DNA of 11,794 bases from JBOGEB01 sp050743125. Lineage in GTDB: Bacteria; Actinomycetota; Nitriliruptoria; Euzebyales; Egibacteraceae. Numbering within the stretch: position 1 is the first letter of the stretch; every line of letters starts with the position of its first letter. The stretch is from positions 1 to 11,794 of the forward strand of contig JBOGEB010000137.1 of the NCBI GenBank assembly GCA_050743125.1, given 5' to 3'. Of this stretch, positions 5,489-11,794 are shown in pieces. The notes beneath the pieces were generated by a model. The model did no database searches. It was not told the origin of the DNA and was given only the letters and a program-made list of their open reading frames with translations. The position numbers and the translations under genes are program-made.

Positions 5489-8400
5489 ATGTCTACCCCC
5501 GACACCTCCACGCCGCGCGTCGCCGCCGTCCTCGTCGTTCACAATGGCGAGGAGTGGCTCGGCAGCGCGCTCGCGACCATCGCCGCGCAGCGGTACCCCG
5601 CGCTCGACCTCGTCGTGGTCGACAACGCGAGCCGGGACAGCGGTCCCGACCTGCTGGGCCGCCACATCCACGCTGACCGGCTGATCACGCTGTCCCGGAA
5701 CGTGGGGTTCGGTCGGGCGGTCGCGGTCGCGATGAAACACCCGGCGGTCGAGGCCGCCGACTACCTTCTCCTGTTGCACGACGACCTGGTGCTCGCTCCT
5801 GACGCGATCGCCGTGCTCGTCGAAGCGATCCAGGCCGATCCGACGGTCGGGATCGTCGGACCGAAGCTGCGCGAGTGGAGCGAGGACTACGTCCTCCAAG
5901 AGGTTGGCATGACGACCGACCGGTTCGGGCGGGCCGAGACACAGCTCGAGCCGGGCGAGCTCGATCAGGGACAGCACGACCGCCAGCGCGACGTCCTCTA
6001 CGTGTCGACCGCGGGGATGCTGCTCCGCCGTGACGTCCTGTCAATGCTTGGCGGGTTCGACGCCCGGTTCCCCGCCTTTCGTGACGATCTCGACCTGTGT
6101 TGGCGCGCGTGGCTGGCGGGGATGCGGGTCGAGGTCGTGCCCGACGCGGTCGGCTACCACATGGCGGCGAGCAGCCGTCTGCCGCGGGCGCCGCTCGCGA
6201 GCCGCTCAGGCCAGGCACGGTACTTCGCCGAGCGGCACACGATCGCCACGCTCCTCAAGAACTACTCGACGCTCCGCCTCGCGTGGGTCCTGCCGATCGT
6301 GCTCCTCCTCGCGCTGGGCAAGATCGCGGGGTTCCTTGCGACCCGCCGTTTTGCGGACGCCACCGCGGTCACCCGCGCGTACCTTTGGAACCTTCGCCAG
6401 CTCCCGCCGACGATGCGCCGGCGGCGCGCTGTGCAGCGCCGCCGGGCGGTGTCCGACGCTGAGCTCGCCCCCCTGTTCGCGCCCGGACTGCCCCGGATGC
6501 GCGCGTACGCCGAGGCCGTGAGCGTCTGGCTCGCCGGCATCGACACGCGGGCGCTCATCGACGACAGCGGCGAGCTCCCGCAAGTCGACCCTCGAGATGA
6601 CGCACTGGCCTCCAAGCCGCCGCCGTTCCTGCGAATGCTCCGCGACCATCCGGCCGCGAGCGTGGGAGCGGCAGTCGCGCTCTGTTACCTCATCGGGCTG
6701 CTTCCGCTCCTCGGTTTCGGGCAGGTGGTGGGTGGAGAGATCGCCCCGTGGCCATCGACGGCCAGGGCGTTTCTCCGCGCGTACGCGAGCAGCTGGAACG
6801 GTCAGCCGCTCGCGTCGGCCGGCTCCGCGTCGCCCGCGCAGGCGCTGCTCGGCCTGGCCAGCTTCCTCGGGTTCGGCAGCGCCTGGCTCGCCCAGCGGCT
6901 GCTCGTGTTCGGGCTGCTCCCGCTCGCCTGGGGGTTCGCGCTGCGCGCGGGACGGCTCGTCACCACGCGCAAGTGGCCGCGGGCGCTCGGCGCCACCCTC
7001 TACGCGCTGAACCCCGTCCTGCTCGGCGCGCTCGCCCAGGGCCGGTACGGCGTCCTGGTCACCGCCGCACTGCTCCCCGGCCTCGTGCTCGTCACGATGA
7101 GGGCGATGGACGTGCGCACCGCCCCGGGCAGCGCCTGGCGGGCGTCTGCACTGCTTGCCCTCGGTCTGGCGACCGTGGTCGCGTTCGCGCCGGTGCTCGG
7201 CCTGGCGCTCGGCGTGGCGCTGTCGGCTGCCACGGTGTTCACGGTCGTGCGGGGGGAGACGGGGGAGGATGGACGCGACAGCGCCCACCGAAGGACGGGG
7301 AGCCAAGCGGGGTCGCGGCAGGCCGCGCTGCGGCTGGCCGTCGCCGGAGCCGCTGCGATCGGTCTGGACGCCCCGTGGCTCATCGACATCATCCGCGAGG
7401 GCGGGCTCGTGCTGGGTGGCGCCAAGCCTGGCGCCCTTCCGCTGTGGCGGGCGCTCACGATGGTCCCCGACGTGCTGGGCGGGCTGCGTGGCCCCGCCGG
7501 CATCCTCGCCGCCGCAACCAGCGGCGCCGTGATCGTCGCTGCCGTGGGTGTCGGGCTGCGGTCCCGTCCCGGTCCGGTCGCGGGCCTCGTCACGGTGGTT
7601 GCCGGGTCGGGGCTGACCGCGTGGGGCGCCTCGCGCCTCGGCATCGACGAGGTGTGGGCGCCCGCGCTCCTCCTCCCGGGAGCGCTCGCGCTCGCGGTGC
7701 TCGGTGTCATCGCTGCCCGGTGGCTCTCGCCGACCCTGCGCGCCTGCGACTTCGGCGCCCGCCAGCTCGTCACGGCGATCGCCGCCGGGGTCGTGCTGAT
7801 CGGGATCGCGGGCGGGGTGGTCCGGCTTGTGCTGGGCCCATGGGATGGGCTGAGCCGGAACCCCGACCTCGTGCCCGCGTTCGTCCGCGCCGATCTCGAC
7901 ACGGTCGGCCCGTACCGCGTGCTCCTGCTCGCCGACTTCGGTGGCGTCGTCCGCTGGGACGTGACGAGCGCCACTGGTCCCTCCATGGTCGATAACGCGA
8001 CGCTGCGCAGCCCCCAGCTCACCCAGTTCCTCGAGACTGCCGTCGGCCGGGCGACCGGTGGCGCCGACCCGAGCGCCGGCGCGCAGCTTGGCCTCGCGAA
8101 CATCCGCTACGTCGTGCTGGCCCGGTCGTCCGACGCGCTCACCGGAGCGCTCGCGCGCCAGCCCGCGCTCGAGCCGCTGCCCTCCAGCGGCGGGAGCGTC
8201 TACCGCGTCCGTACTTGGCTGCCGCGCGCGGTGGTGCTGCCGCCCGAGCGGGGCAACAGCCTGTTGGCCACCGGTGACCCCGGGATCACCGCCTTATCGA
8301 GGGCGTCTCCTCGGGCGCCCTCACAGGGGCTCGAGTCTGCAAGGCTCGAGGCACGCACCGGGCTCACTGCCTACCAGGGCAGGGCGACCGGCGACGGCGG

Positions 8401-8713
8401 GCTGCTCGTCGTGTCCGAGGCCGAGGACAGCGTGTGGCACGCGACCGCGGACGGCAAGCCGCTCGAGCGGGCACCGCTCCCGCCGGTCAACGCCTTCCGG
8501 CTCCCGTCTGGCCAGAGCGACGTGGAGGTCCGCGCGACGGGCGGGGCGGGGCAGAAGGTGGTCGTAGCCGCCCAGCTCCTGCTCGCGCTCGCGGTGATCT
8601 CGCTCGCGCTGCGACCGCCCGGGTTCACGCAGCGAAAGGCCGACCGCAGCGCCGTTCGGAGCCTGCCGCCCGAGCTCAGCGACCCCCGCGAGGCCCAGGG
8701 GGCCGTCCGGTGA
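5489..8713 (+). CDS. Large GT2 glycosyltransferase fused to a multi-spanning membrane region
   Basis: A 1074-residue protein. Residues about 10-240 are a cytoplasmic GT2 domain: VLVVHNGEEWL, LVVVDNAS (D45), RNVGFGRAV, the metal-binding HDD at 97-99, and the acceptor motif FRDDLDLCWRAW (DD 199-200). The rest is membrane: a helix at about 265-285, another at about 393-410, then about eight more (for example LLVFGLLPLAWGFAL and VAAVGVGL), and a final helix at about 1024-1041. Before that last helix is a long extracytoplasmic stretch (about 790-1020) with GPYRVLLLADFGG and LGLANIRYVVL, reminiscent of YfhO/AftD-like membrane enzymes. The architecture matches the big GT2-membrane proteins found near whiB in other actinobacteria, presumed to build or modify an envelope glycan at the membrane. 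ATG 5489 has no ribosome site but a promoter immediately upstream. Its stop overlaps the duplication leading into the DUF5719 gene. Donor and acceptor are unknown. Confidence 0.9.
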   Translation: MSTPDTSTPRVAAVLVVHNGEEWLGSALATIAAQRYPALDLVVVDNASRDSGPDLLGRHIHADRLITLSRNVGFGRAVAVAMKHPAVEAADYLLLLHDDLVLAPDAIAVLVEAIQADPTVGIVGPKLREWSEDYVLQEVGMTTDRFGRAETQLEPGELDQGQHDRQRDVLYVSTAGMLLRRDVLSMLGGFDARFPAFRDDLDLCWRAWLAGMRVEVVPDAVGYHMAASSRLPRAPLASRSGQARYFAERHTIATLLKNYSTLRLAWVLPIVLLLALGKIAGFLATRRFADATAVTRAYLWNLRQLPPTMRRRRAVQRRRAVSDAELAPLFAPGLPRMRAYAEAVSVWLAGIDTRALIDDSGELPQVDPRDDALASKPPPFLRMLRDHPAASVGAAVALCYLIGLLPLLGFGQVVGGEIAPWPSTARAFLRAYASSWNGQPLASAGSASPAQALLGLASFLGFGSAWLAQRLLVFGLLPLAWGFALRAGRLVTTRKWPRALGATLYALNPVLLGALAQGRYGVLVTAALLPGLVLVTMRAMDVRTAPGSAWRASALLALGLATVVAFAPVLGLALGVALSAATVFTVVRGETGEDGRDSAHRRTGSQAGSRQAALRLAVAGAAAIGLDAPWLIDIIREGGLVLGGAKPGALPLWRALTMVPDVLGGLRGPAGILAAATSGAVIVAAVGVGLRSRPGPVAGLVTVVAGSGLTAWGASRLGIDEVWAPALLLPGALALAVLGVIAARWLSPTLRACDFGARQLVTAIAAGVVLIGIAGGVVRLVLGPWDGLSRNPDLVPAFVRADLDTVGPYRVLLLADFGGVVRWDVTSATGPSMVDNATLRSPQLTQFLETAVGRATGGADPSAGAQLGLANIRYVVLARSSDALTGALARQPALEPLPSSGGSVYRVRTWLPRAVVLPPERGNSLLATGDPGITALSRASPRAPSQGLESARLEARTGLTAYQGRATGDGGLLVVSEAEDSVWHATADGKPLERAPLPPVNAFRLPSGQSDVEVRATGGAGQKVVVAAQLLLALAVISLALRPPGFTQRKADRSAVRSLPPELSDPREAQGAVR

Positions 8714-8761
8714 GCCGGACGGCGGTGGCACAGATGGTGAGCCGGACGGCGGTGGCACAGA
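8709..8761 (+). repeat. 27-bp tandem duplication at the junction of two genes
   Basis: Copy 1 is 8709-8735 and copy 2 is 8736-8761 (26 bases, identical to copy 1). The unit starts GGTGAGCCGGACGGCGG and ends TGGCACAGA. Copy 1 contains the TGA stop of the upstream gene; copy 2 supplies the GGTGG ribosome-site-like sequence (8751-8755) 7 bases before the GTG start at 8763. Confidence 0.9.
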
Positions 8762-8766
8762 CGTGA
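8710..8766 (+). other. Possible 18-residue linking ORF made of two 9-residue repeats
   Basis: GTG at 8710 overlaps the TGA stop of the membrane glycosyltransferase (GTGA). It opens VSRTAVAQM-VSRTAVAQT, ending in a TGA (8764-8766) that overlaps the GTG start of the next gene (again GTGA). Because the duplicated unit is 27 bases, the frame is kept through both copies. It could be a translated coupling peptide or merely a by-product of the duplication. No homology or strong ribosome site supports it as a gene. Confidence 0.25.
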
Positions 8767-10235
8767 GTGGGAGCGGGGATCACCAGCGGGCATCCACTCG
8801 TGCGGTCGTGGCGCTGATCCTCGTCGGTGTGCTGGTCGTGGTGGCCACAGCGATCGATGTGCTCCTCCCCGTGTCGTCCCGGGACTCCGACGAGATCGTG
8901 GGCCAAAGGCCGGTCTCAGCCGGCACCTGGTACTGCCCCGTGACCGCCGGGGAGGGCGAGAGCGCCATGCTCACCCTCGCCGCAATCGGCCGGGAACCCT
9001 CGACGGTCGTGATCACCCGATATCGCGATGGCAAGCCCGTCGATGACCAGCCGACCAAAATCGCCGCGGGGGAAGCCCTAGAGGTCCCGCTGCCGCCACC
9101 CCAGGGGACAACGCCGCTCACCGTGCGCTGGCAGGGCGGGCCGACGGTGGCCCATTGGCGGGTCGACGGGTCGGGTGACAGCGCTGCCGCTCCCTGTGAG
9201 TCCGCGCCCTCCTCCACGTGGCACCTCACCGGCTTCGACACGACCCTCGGGGCGCGCTCCACGCTCTACCTGTTCAACCCGTACGGCGGGGACGCGGTCG
9301 CCCGCCTGCGCTTCGCCACGCCCGACGGCCGGGTCGACCTTGTCATCGCCGACAACCAGCTCGTCAAGGCCGGGACGAGCGCCCGGATCAACCTCGTCGA
9401 CTTCCAGCCTCAGCAGCCCCATCTCGGCGTCACCGTCGAGGTGCTCACCGGGAGGGTGGTCGTCCAGGGGCAGGTCATCCTGGGCTCCGGTAGAGGCTTG
9501 CTTCGTGGCGCTCCCACCGGGGCCGCCGAGTGGGACTTCGCTCAGATCCGCGCCGACCCAGGGCCGTCGTGGCTGTCGATCCAGAATCCCTCCGATCGTC
9601 AAGCATTGGTCCAGGTCCGGGTCAGCGATCCAAAGCAAGAGGCCGACGTGCTCGACAACGAGACGTCCGTCCCTGCGGGCGGCATCGTCCGCGTCAGCCT
9701 CGCCGGTGCCTCCACCCAGCCCGAGTTCGGCGTCAGGGTCACGAGCACCGACGAGGTGCCGATCGTCGTGAGCGCGTTCTGGACCCTCCGCACTCCCGGG
9801 GGCAGCGGCTTGGCTGCCTCGCTCGGCGCGCCGGGACCGGCGACCGAGTGGGCGCTCGCCGGCGGTGGCTCGGCCGGTCGCAGTGGTCAGGTGTCGATCT
9901 ACAACCCAGGCGCTGACGACGCCAGCGTCACGGTCCTCTCCCCCCAGGGCCGGCTGCCCCAGTGGAGCGGGTTGATCGTCAAGCCCAACGCCCGCGTGGC
10001 CCTCGATCTCGCCACCGTGGGCACAGGGCAGCCAGAGATCCCCGTGCGCGTCGTCTCCGACCGCCCCGTGGTCTCCGAGCTGCGCTCGCAGGCCACCGCC
10101 GGCGCCCCCCGTCTTTGGACCAGCGTCGGTGTCAGCGCGATCGAGTGGACCGGCCCTCCCACCCGGTCGGTCGTGCGGAGCGACCCGTCACTCAAAACCG
10201 TGGCGGTCGAGCCCGCCCCCTCGGCAAAGCCCTAG
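8763..10235 (+). CDS. DUF5719-like membrane-anchored extracytoplasmic protein
   Basis: A 490-residue protein. Residues 13-36 (TRAVVALILVGVLVVVATAI) are a single N-terminal membrane helix preceded by a short polar, Arg-containing tail, giving a signal anchor with the remainder outside the membrane. The body is beta-rich and repetitive. Segments such as STLYLFNPYGGDAVARLRF, SWLSIQNPSDRQALVQVRV and QVSIYNPGADDASVTV repeat a scheme of an 'N-P' turn followed by a beta strand about every 110-140 residues, suggesting three similar beta-sandwich units. C58 and C145 could form a disulfide. This fits DUF5719, which in actinobacteria commonly follows a GT2-membrane gene; its role is unknown. GTG 8763 is chosen because it directly follows GGTGG (8751-8755) and precedes the anchor. 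It is probably co-transcribed and translationally coupled with the upstream gene. Confidence 0.85.
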   Translation: MSGSGDHQRASTRAVVALILVGVLVVVATAIDVLLPVSSRDSDEIVGQRPVSAGTWYCPVTAGEGESAMLTLAAIGREPSTVVITRYRDGKPVDDQPTKIAAGEALEVPLPPPQGTTPLTVRWQGGPTVAHWRVDGSGDSAAAPCESAPSSTWHLTGFDTTLGARSTLYLFNPYGGDAVARLRFATPDGRVDLVIADNQLVKAGTSARINLVDFQPQQPHLGVTVEVLTGRVVVQGQVILGSGRGLLRGAPTGAAEWDFAQIRADPGPSWLSIQNPSDRQALVQVRVSDPKQEADVLDNETSVPAGGIVRVSLAGASTQPEFGVRVTSTDEVPIVVSAFWTLRTPGGSGLAASLGAPGPATEWALAGGGSAGRSGQVSIYNPGADDASVTVLSPQGRLPQWSGLIVKPNARVALDLATVGTGQPEIPVRVVSDRPVVSELRSQATAGAPRLWTSVGVSAIEWTGPPTRSVVRSDPSLKTVAVEPAPSAKP

Positions 10236-10325
10236 CGCGGCTTCGCCCGCGGCCGGCGGGGGCACCTGCAGGACAGGCCAACAACGTGGTACCCGCCTCG
10301 GCCCTTACGTGCGACAAACCCTCGG

Positions 10326-10538
10326 CTATGGCTGGTCGGCGCGCCATCGGGACAGCGCCTCGGTGACCGCCTCACGGGCTGCAGGCGGATCCATGCCCAT
10401 GTCAACCAGCGCGGCCAGGATCAGCCCAGCCGCTGCGCCCGCCACGGTGGCCGTGTCCTCGCCGCGCAGCCGCGGCGCAGCCGCTTGCATGTCGGCGATT
10501 TTGGCGGCCAGCCGCGCCGTCAGCTGCTCGACGTCCAT
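10326..10538 (-). CDS. Small hypothetical protein (70 aa)
   Basis: An unrecognised 70-residue, mostly helical protein beginning MDVEQLTARLAAKIADMQ, with an Ala/Gly-rich hydrophobic centre (TVAGAAAGLILAALVDMG) and ending LSRWRADQP. The hydrophobic stretch is probably a buried helix rather than a membrane span. Its ATG lies within the last codons of the upstream minus-strand gene (19-base overlap) and the ribosome site is weak, so translation is likely coupled. A paired tiny-gene arrangement opposite a GntR regulator is typical of actinobacterial mobile-element control regions, from which I infer its context but no function. Confidence 0.6.
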   Translation of the reverse strand: MDVEQLTARLAAKIADMQAAAPRLRGEDTATVAGAAAGLILAALVDMGMDPPAAREAVTEALSRWRADQP

Positions 10539-10687
10539 CGGTCCGCCACCGTGTGGTAGGGGATGTCCAGGACCTCGAGCGCGTCGGCCAGCAGGTACGC
10601 GATGGTCTCAGTGTCGTCGTCGCACGGGTCGAGCAGGTCGAGCGCGCGGGCGATCAGCCCGCGCGCGAGCGCGGCAGGGCTGGCCAT
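10520..10687 (-). CDS. Small acidic hypothetical protein (55 aa)
   Basis: An unrecognised 55-residue protein, MASPAALARGLIARALDLL followed by an acidic segment (DPCDDDTETIAYLLADALEVL) and ending ADRWTSSS. The start at 10687 rests on AGGAGG (plus-strand CCTCCT at 10692-10697) 4 bases upstream; an upstream ATG at 10714 would place that site inside the gene and is rejected. It is the first gene of a two-gene minus-strand unit diverging from the GntR gene, with the palindrome at 10780-10799 upstream as a plausible operator. The function is unknown. Confidence 0.65.
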   Translation of the reverse strand: MASPAALARGLIARALDLLDPCDDDTETIAYLLADALEVLDIPYHTVADRWTSSS

Positions 10688-10716
10688 CTGGCCTCCTTGG
10701 TAGTGTCGGGGCAACC

Positions 10717-10740
10717 CTGGGCAGGCTGCTGCATGCCCAG
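10717..10740. promoter_or_regulatory. Inverted repeat in the leader of the small minus-strand genes
   Basis: CTGGGCA (10717-10723) and TGCCCAG (10734-10740) form a 7-bp dyad with a 10-base spacer, about 20 bases upstream of the ribosome site of the minus-strand pair. It may be a leader hairpin or a second operator. Support is weak given the base composition. Confidence 0.3.
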
Positions 10741-10779
10741 CGGCGAAGCGCCAGCTCGTCGGACGCGCTGTTCAGCAAC

Positions 10780-10799
10780 TGCGCTAGCGCGCTAGCGCA
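10780..10799. promoter_or_regulatory. Perfect 20-bp palindrome, candidate GntR operator
   Basis: TGCGCTAGCG followed by CGCTAGCGCA is a perfect palindrome, itself made of two GCGCTAGC-type units. It sits between the divergent small genes (start 10687) and the GntR gene (start 10894), 92 bases upstream of the former and 94 upstream of the latter. GntR-family dimers bind such dyads and often control themselves and the divergent genes. A related weaker dyad, GCGCC-ATG-GGCGC, lies at 10805-10817. Confidence 0.65.
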
Positions 10800-10893
10800 A
10801 TAGTGCGCCATGGGCGCTCCCGTCGTCAACTCGCCCACTGCTGGCGACCCACGAGCGTGAGCCCATCACCGCATGACCAGGAGGACCTCACCA

Positions 10894-11679
10894 ATGGGCA
10901 TTGACCCAACCGATGCCCGGCCCACGTACCGGCAGATCGCCGACCAACTGCGCGACCAGATCCACTTCGGCGAGCTTCGCCCGGGACAGCGGCTTCCGTC
11001 CGAGCGAGCGTTGGCCGACCGCTACGGCGTCGGGCCCATGACCGTTCGGCAGGCCACCCGCACGCTCCAGCAAGAGGGGCTGCTGGACGCCCAGCCCGGG
11101 CGCGGCCTGTTCGTGCGCGAGCGCCGCCCCCTCGTCCACCACGTCTCCGCTGATTACCTGACCGACCAACAGTCATGGCGCGACGTGCTGTCCCGCCAAG
11201 GCCACACCGGCGGACAGCGGATCCGCGAGGTCGCGGTCGTCACCCCGCCGCCCGAGATCGCCGCCCTCCTCGGGCTGAGCGACGACGATCCGGTGCTGGT
11301 CCGCCGCCGGCTGCTGCTCATCGGCGACGATCCGGTGCTGATCGCCGACTCCTACTACCCGCACCGCCTGGTCGAGGGCACGCCGATCGCAGGCTCCGAG
11401 CCGGTGACGGCCGGGCTGCTGCGGTCCCTGGAGGCCGCGGGCGTCACCCTGGACCGCGCAGAGGAGCGGTGGACGACGCGGATGCCAACCCCGTCCGAGG
11501 CCAGCCTGCTGCGGCTGCGCCCCGGCGTGCCGGTGCTGCGGCAACTGCAAACCCTCTACGACACCTCCGGCGCGGCCGTCTGCGTCACCGACAACATCCT
11601 CGCCGGAGACCGGCACGCGTTCCTCTTCGAAACGGCGATCGGCCGGCCCAGCTCTGCTCAGGACGCTGGCAGCGGATAG
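10894..11679 (+). CDS. GntR-family (HutC subfamily) transcriptional regulator
   Basis: A 261-residue regulator of standard length for HutC-type GntR proteins. Residues 10-74 are the winged helix-turn-helix: PTYRQIADQLRDQI, GELRPGQRLPSERALADRYGV, MTVRQATRTLQQEGLL and the wing PGRGLFV. Residues about 105-255 match a UTRA effector-binding domain (LVRRRLLLIGDDPVLIADSYYP, the hydrophobic LLRSLEAAGV, then LRPGVPVLRQLQTLYD and ending LFET). It would repress target genes until a small ligand binds. ATG 10894 is chosen because AGGAGG (10879-10884) is 9 bases upstream; ATG 10873 would put that site inside the gene. It diverges from two tiny genes across a perfect palindrome, suggesting autoregulation. 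Such regulators are common both in metabolism and in actinobacterial conjugative elements, and the ligand cannot be inferred. Confidence 0.93.
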   Translation: MGIDPTDARPTYRQIADQLRDQIHFGELRPGQRLPSERALADRYGVGPMTVRQATRTLQQEGLLDAQPGRGLFVRERRPLVHHVSADYLTDQQSWRDVLSRQGHTGGQRIREVAVVTPPPEIAALLGLSDDDPVLVRRRLLLIGDDPVLIADSYYPHRLVEGTPIAGSEPVTAGLLRSLEAAGVTLDRAEERWTTRMPTPSEASLLRLRPGVPVLRQLQTLYDTSGAAVCVTDNILAGDRHAFLFETAIGRPSSAQDAGSG

Positions 11680-11742
11680 CGCAACGGTCGCTGCGCCACC
11701 TCGGTACGTGTTTGAGAATCGCGGCCTTGCCCCGTGGGCGAA

Positions 11743-11764
11743 GCGAAGCGCGGTTTCGGCGGCC
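11743..11764 (+). repeat. 22-bp dispersed repeat, copy 2
   Basis: Identical over 22 bases to 5311-5332 (starts GCGAAGCGCGG, ends CGGCGGCC). Here the complementary right arm is missing, so no long hairpin forms. Confidence 0.7.
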
Positions 11765-11769
11765 GTCTA

Positions 11770-11784
11770 TGGGGGACTCCCCCA
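11770..11784. terminator. Short G/C hairpin downstream of the GntR gene
   Basis: TGGGGG (11770-11775) pairs with CCCCCA (11779-11784) over a 3-base loop, 91 bases after the GntR stop. It may terminate the GntR transcript or be part of a repeat element continuing beyond the window. There is no T-run. Confidence 0.35.
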
Positions 11785-11794
11785 GCCCCTGGCC

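Noticed and set aside
6206..8103. Long minus-strand frames (6206-7306, 7000-8103) and a plus-strand frame (6748-7995) within the membrane glycosyltransferase
   Set aside because: All lie inside a gene with recognisable GT2 motifs and membrane helices. Their products are Arg/Pro/Ala-rich without domains.
10236..10270. GC-rich potential terminator after the DUF5719 gene
   Set aside because: Only a 5-bp stem (CCCGC/GCGGG at 10246-10260) can be drawn, with no T-run. This is expected by chance at this base composition.
10873..10893. Earlier ATG for the GntR regulator
   Set aside because: The AGGAGG site would fall inside the coding region. ATG 10894 has it at a proper distance and gives the usual N-terminus.
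11680..11794. tRNA-derived attachment site at the window end
   Set aside because: No TPsiC-arm-like GGTTCGAATCC sequence or cloverleaf pairing could be found; only the repeat and a short hairpin.

Overview
The window looks like chromosomal DNA of a high-GC Actinomycetota. The base composition is strongly G+C-rich, GTG and TTG starts are used, there is a WhiB-family regulator (a family confined to Actinomycetota and their phages), and the genes resemble actinobacterial envelope-polysaccharide genes. The class cannot be fixed from the sequence; Acidimicrobiia would fit but is a guess.

Bases 1-890 hold the wreck of an ABC-type polysaccharide exporter. The end of a Wzm-like permease runs straight into the last part of a Wzt-like ATPase, with most of the nucleotide-binding domain missing between them, and the frame is broken several times. 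A hairpin follows, then a GT2 glycosyltransferase (891-1985). Its end overlaps a 986-residue Ala-rich coiled-coil protein (1966-4926) that finishes in a C2H2 zinc-finger pattern. A palindrome overlapping the likely promoter precedes a whiB2-type gene (5021-5257). A strong hairpin then separates it from a second unit: a 1074-residue GT2/multi-membrane protein (5489-8713) and a DUF5719-like anchored protein (8763-10235), joined by a 27-bp tandem duplication.

Glycosyltransferases, an exporter remnant, a membrane GT, a DUF5719 protein and whiB together look like the actinobacterial cell-surface glycan locus associated with WhiB2. The exporter has been lost or is broken in this assembly, while the glycosyltransferases remain intact.

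From about 10236 the character changes. Two tiny overlapping minus-strand genes of unknown function face a GntR/HutC-family regulator (10894-11679) across a region with a perfect 20-bp palindrome. This resembles the control module of an actinobacterial integrative element or plasmid. The window ends with a copy of a 22-bp sequence also found at 5311-5332, and a short hairpin. No rRNA, tRNA, CRISPR array, transposase or integrase was seen.
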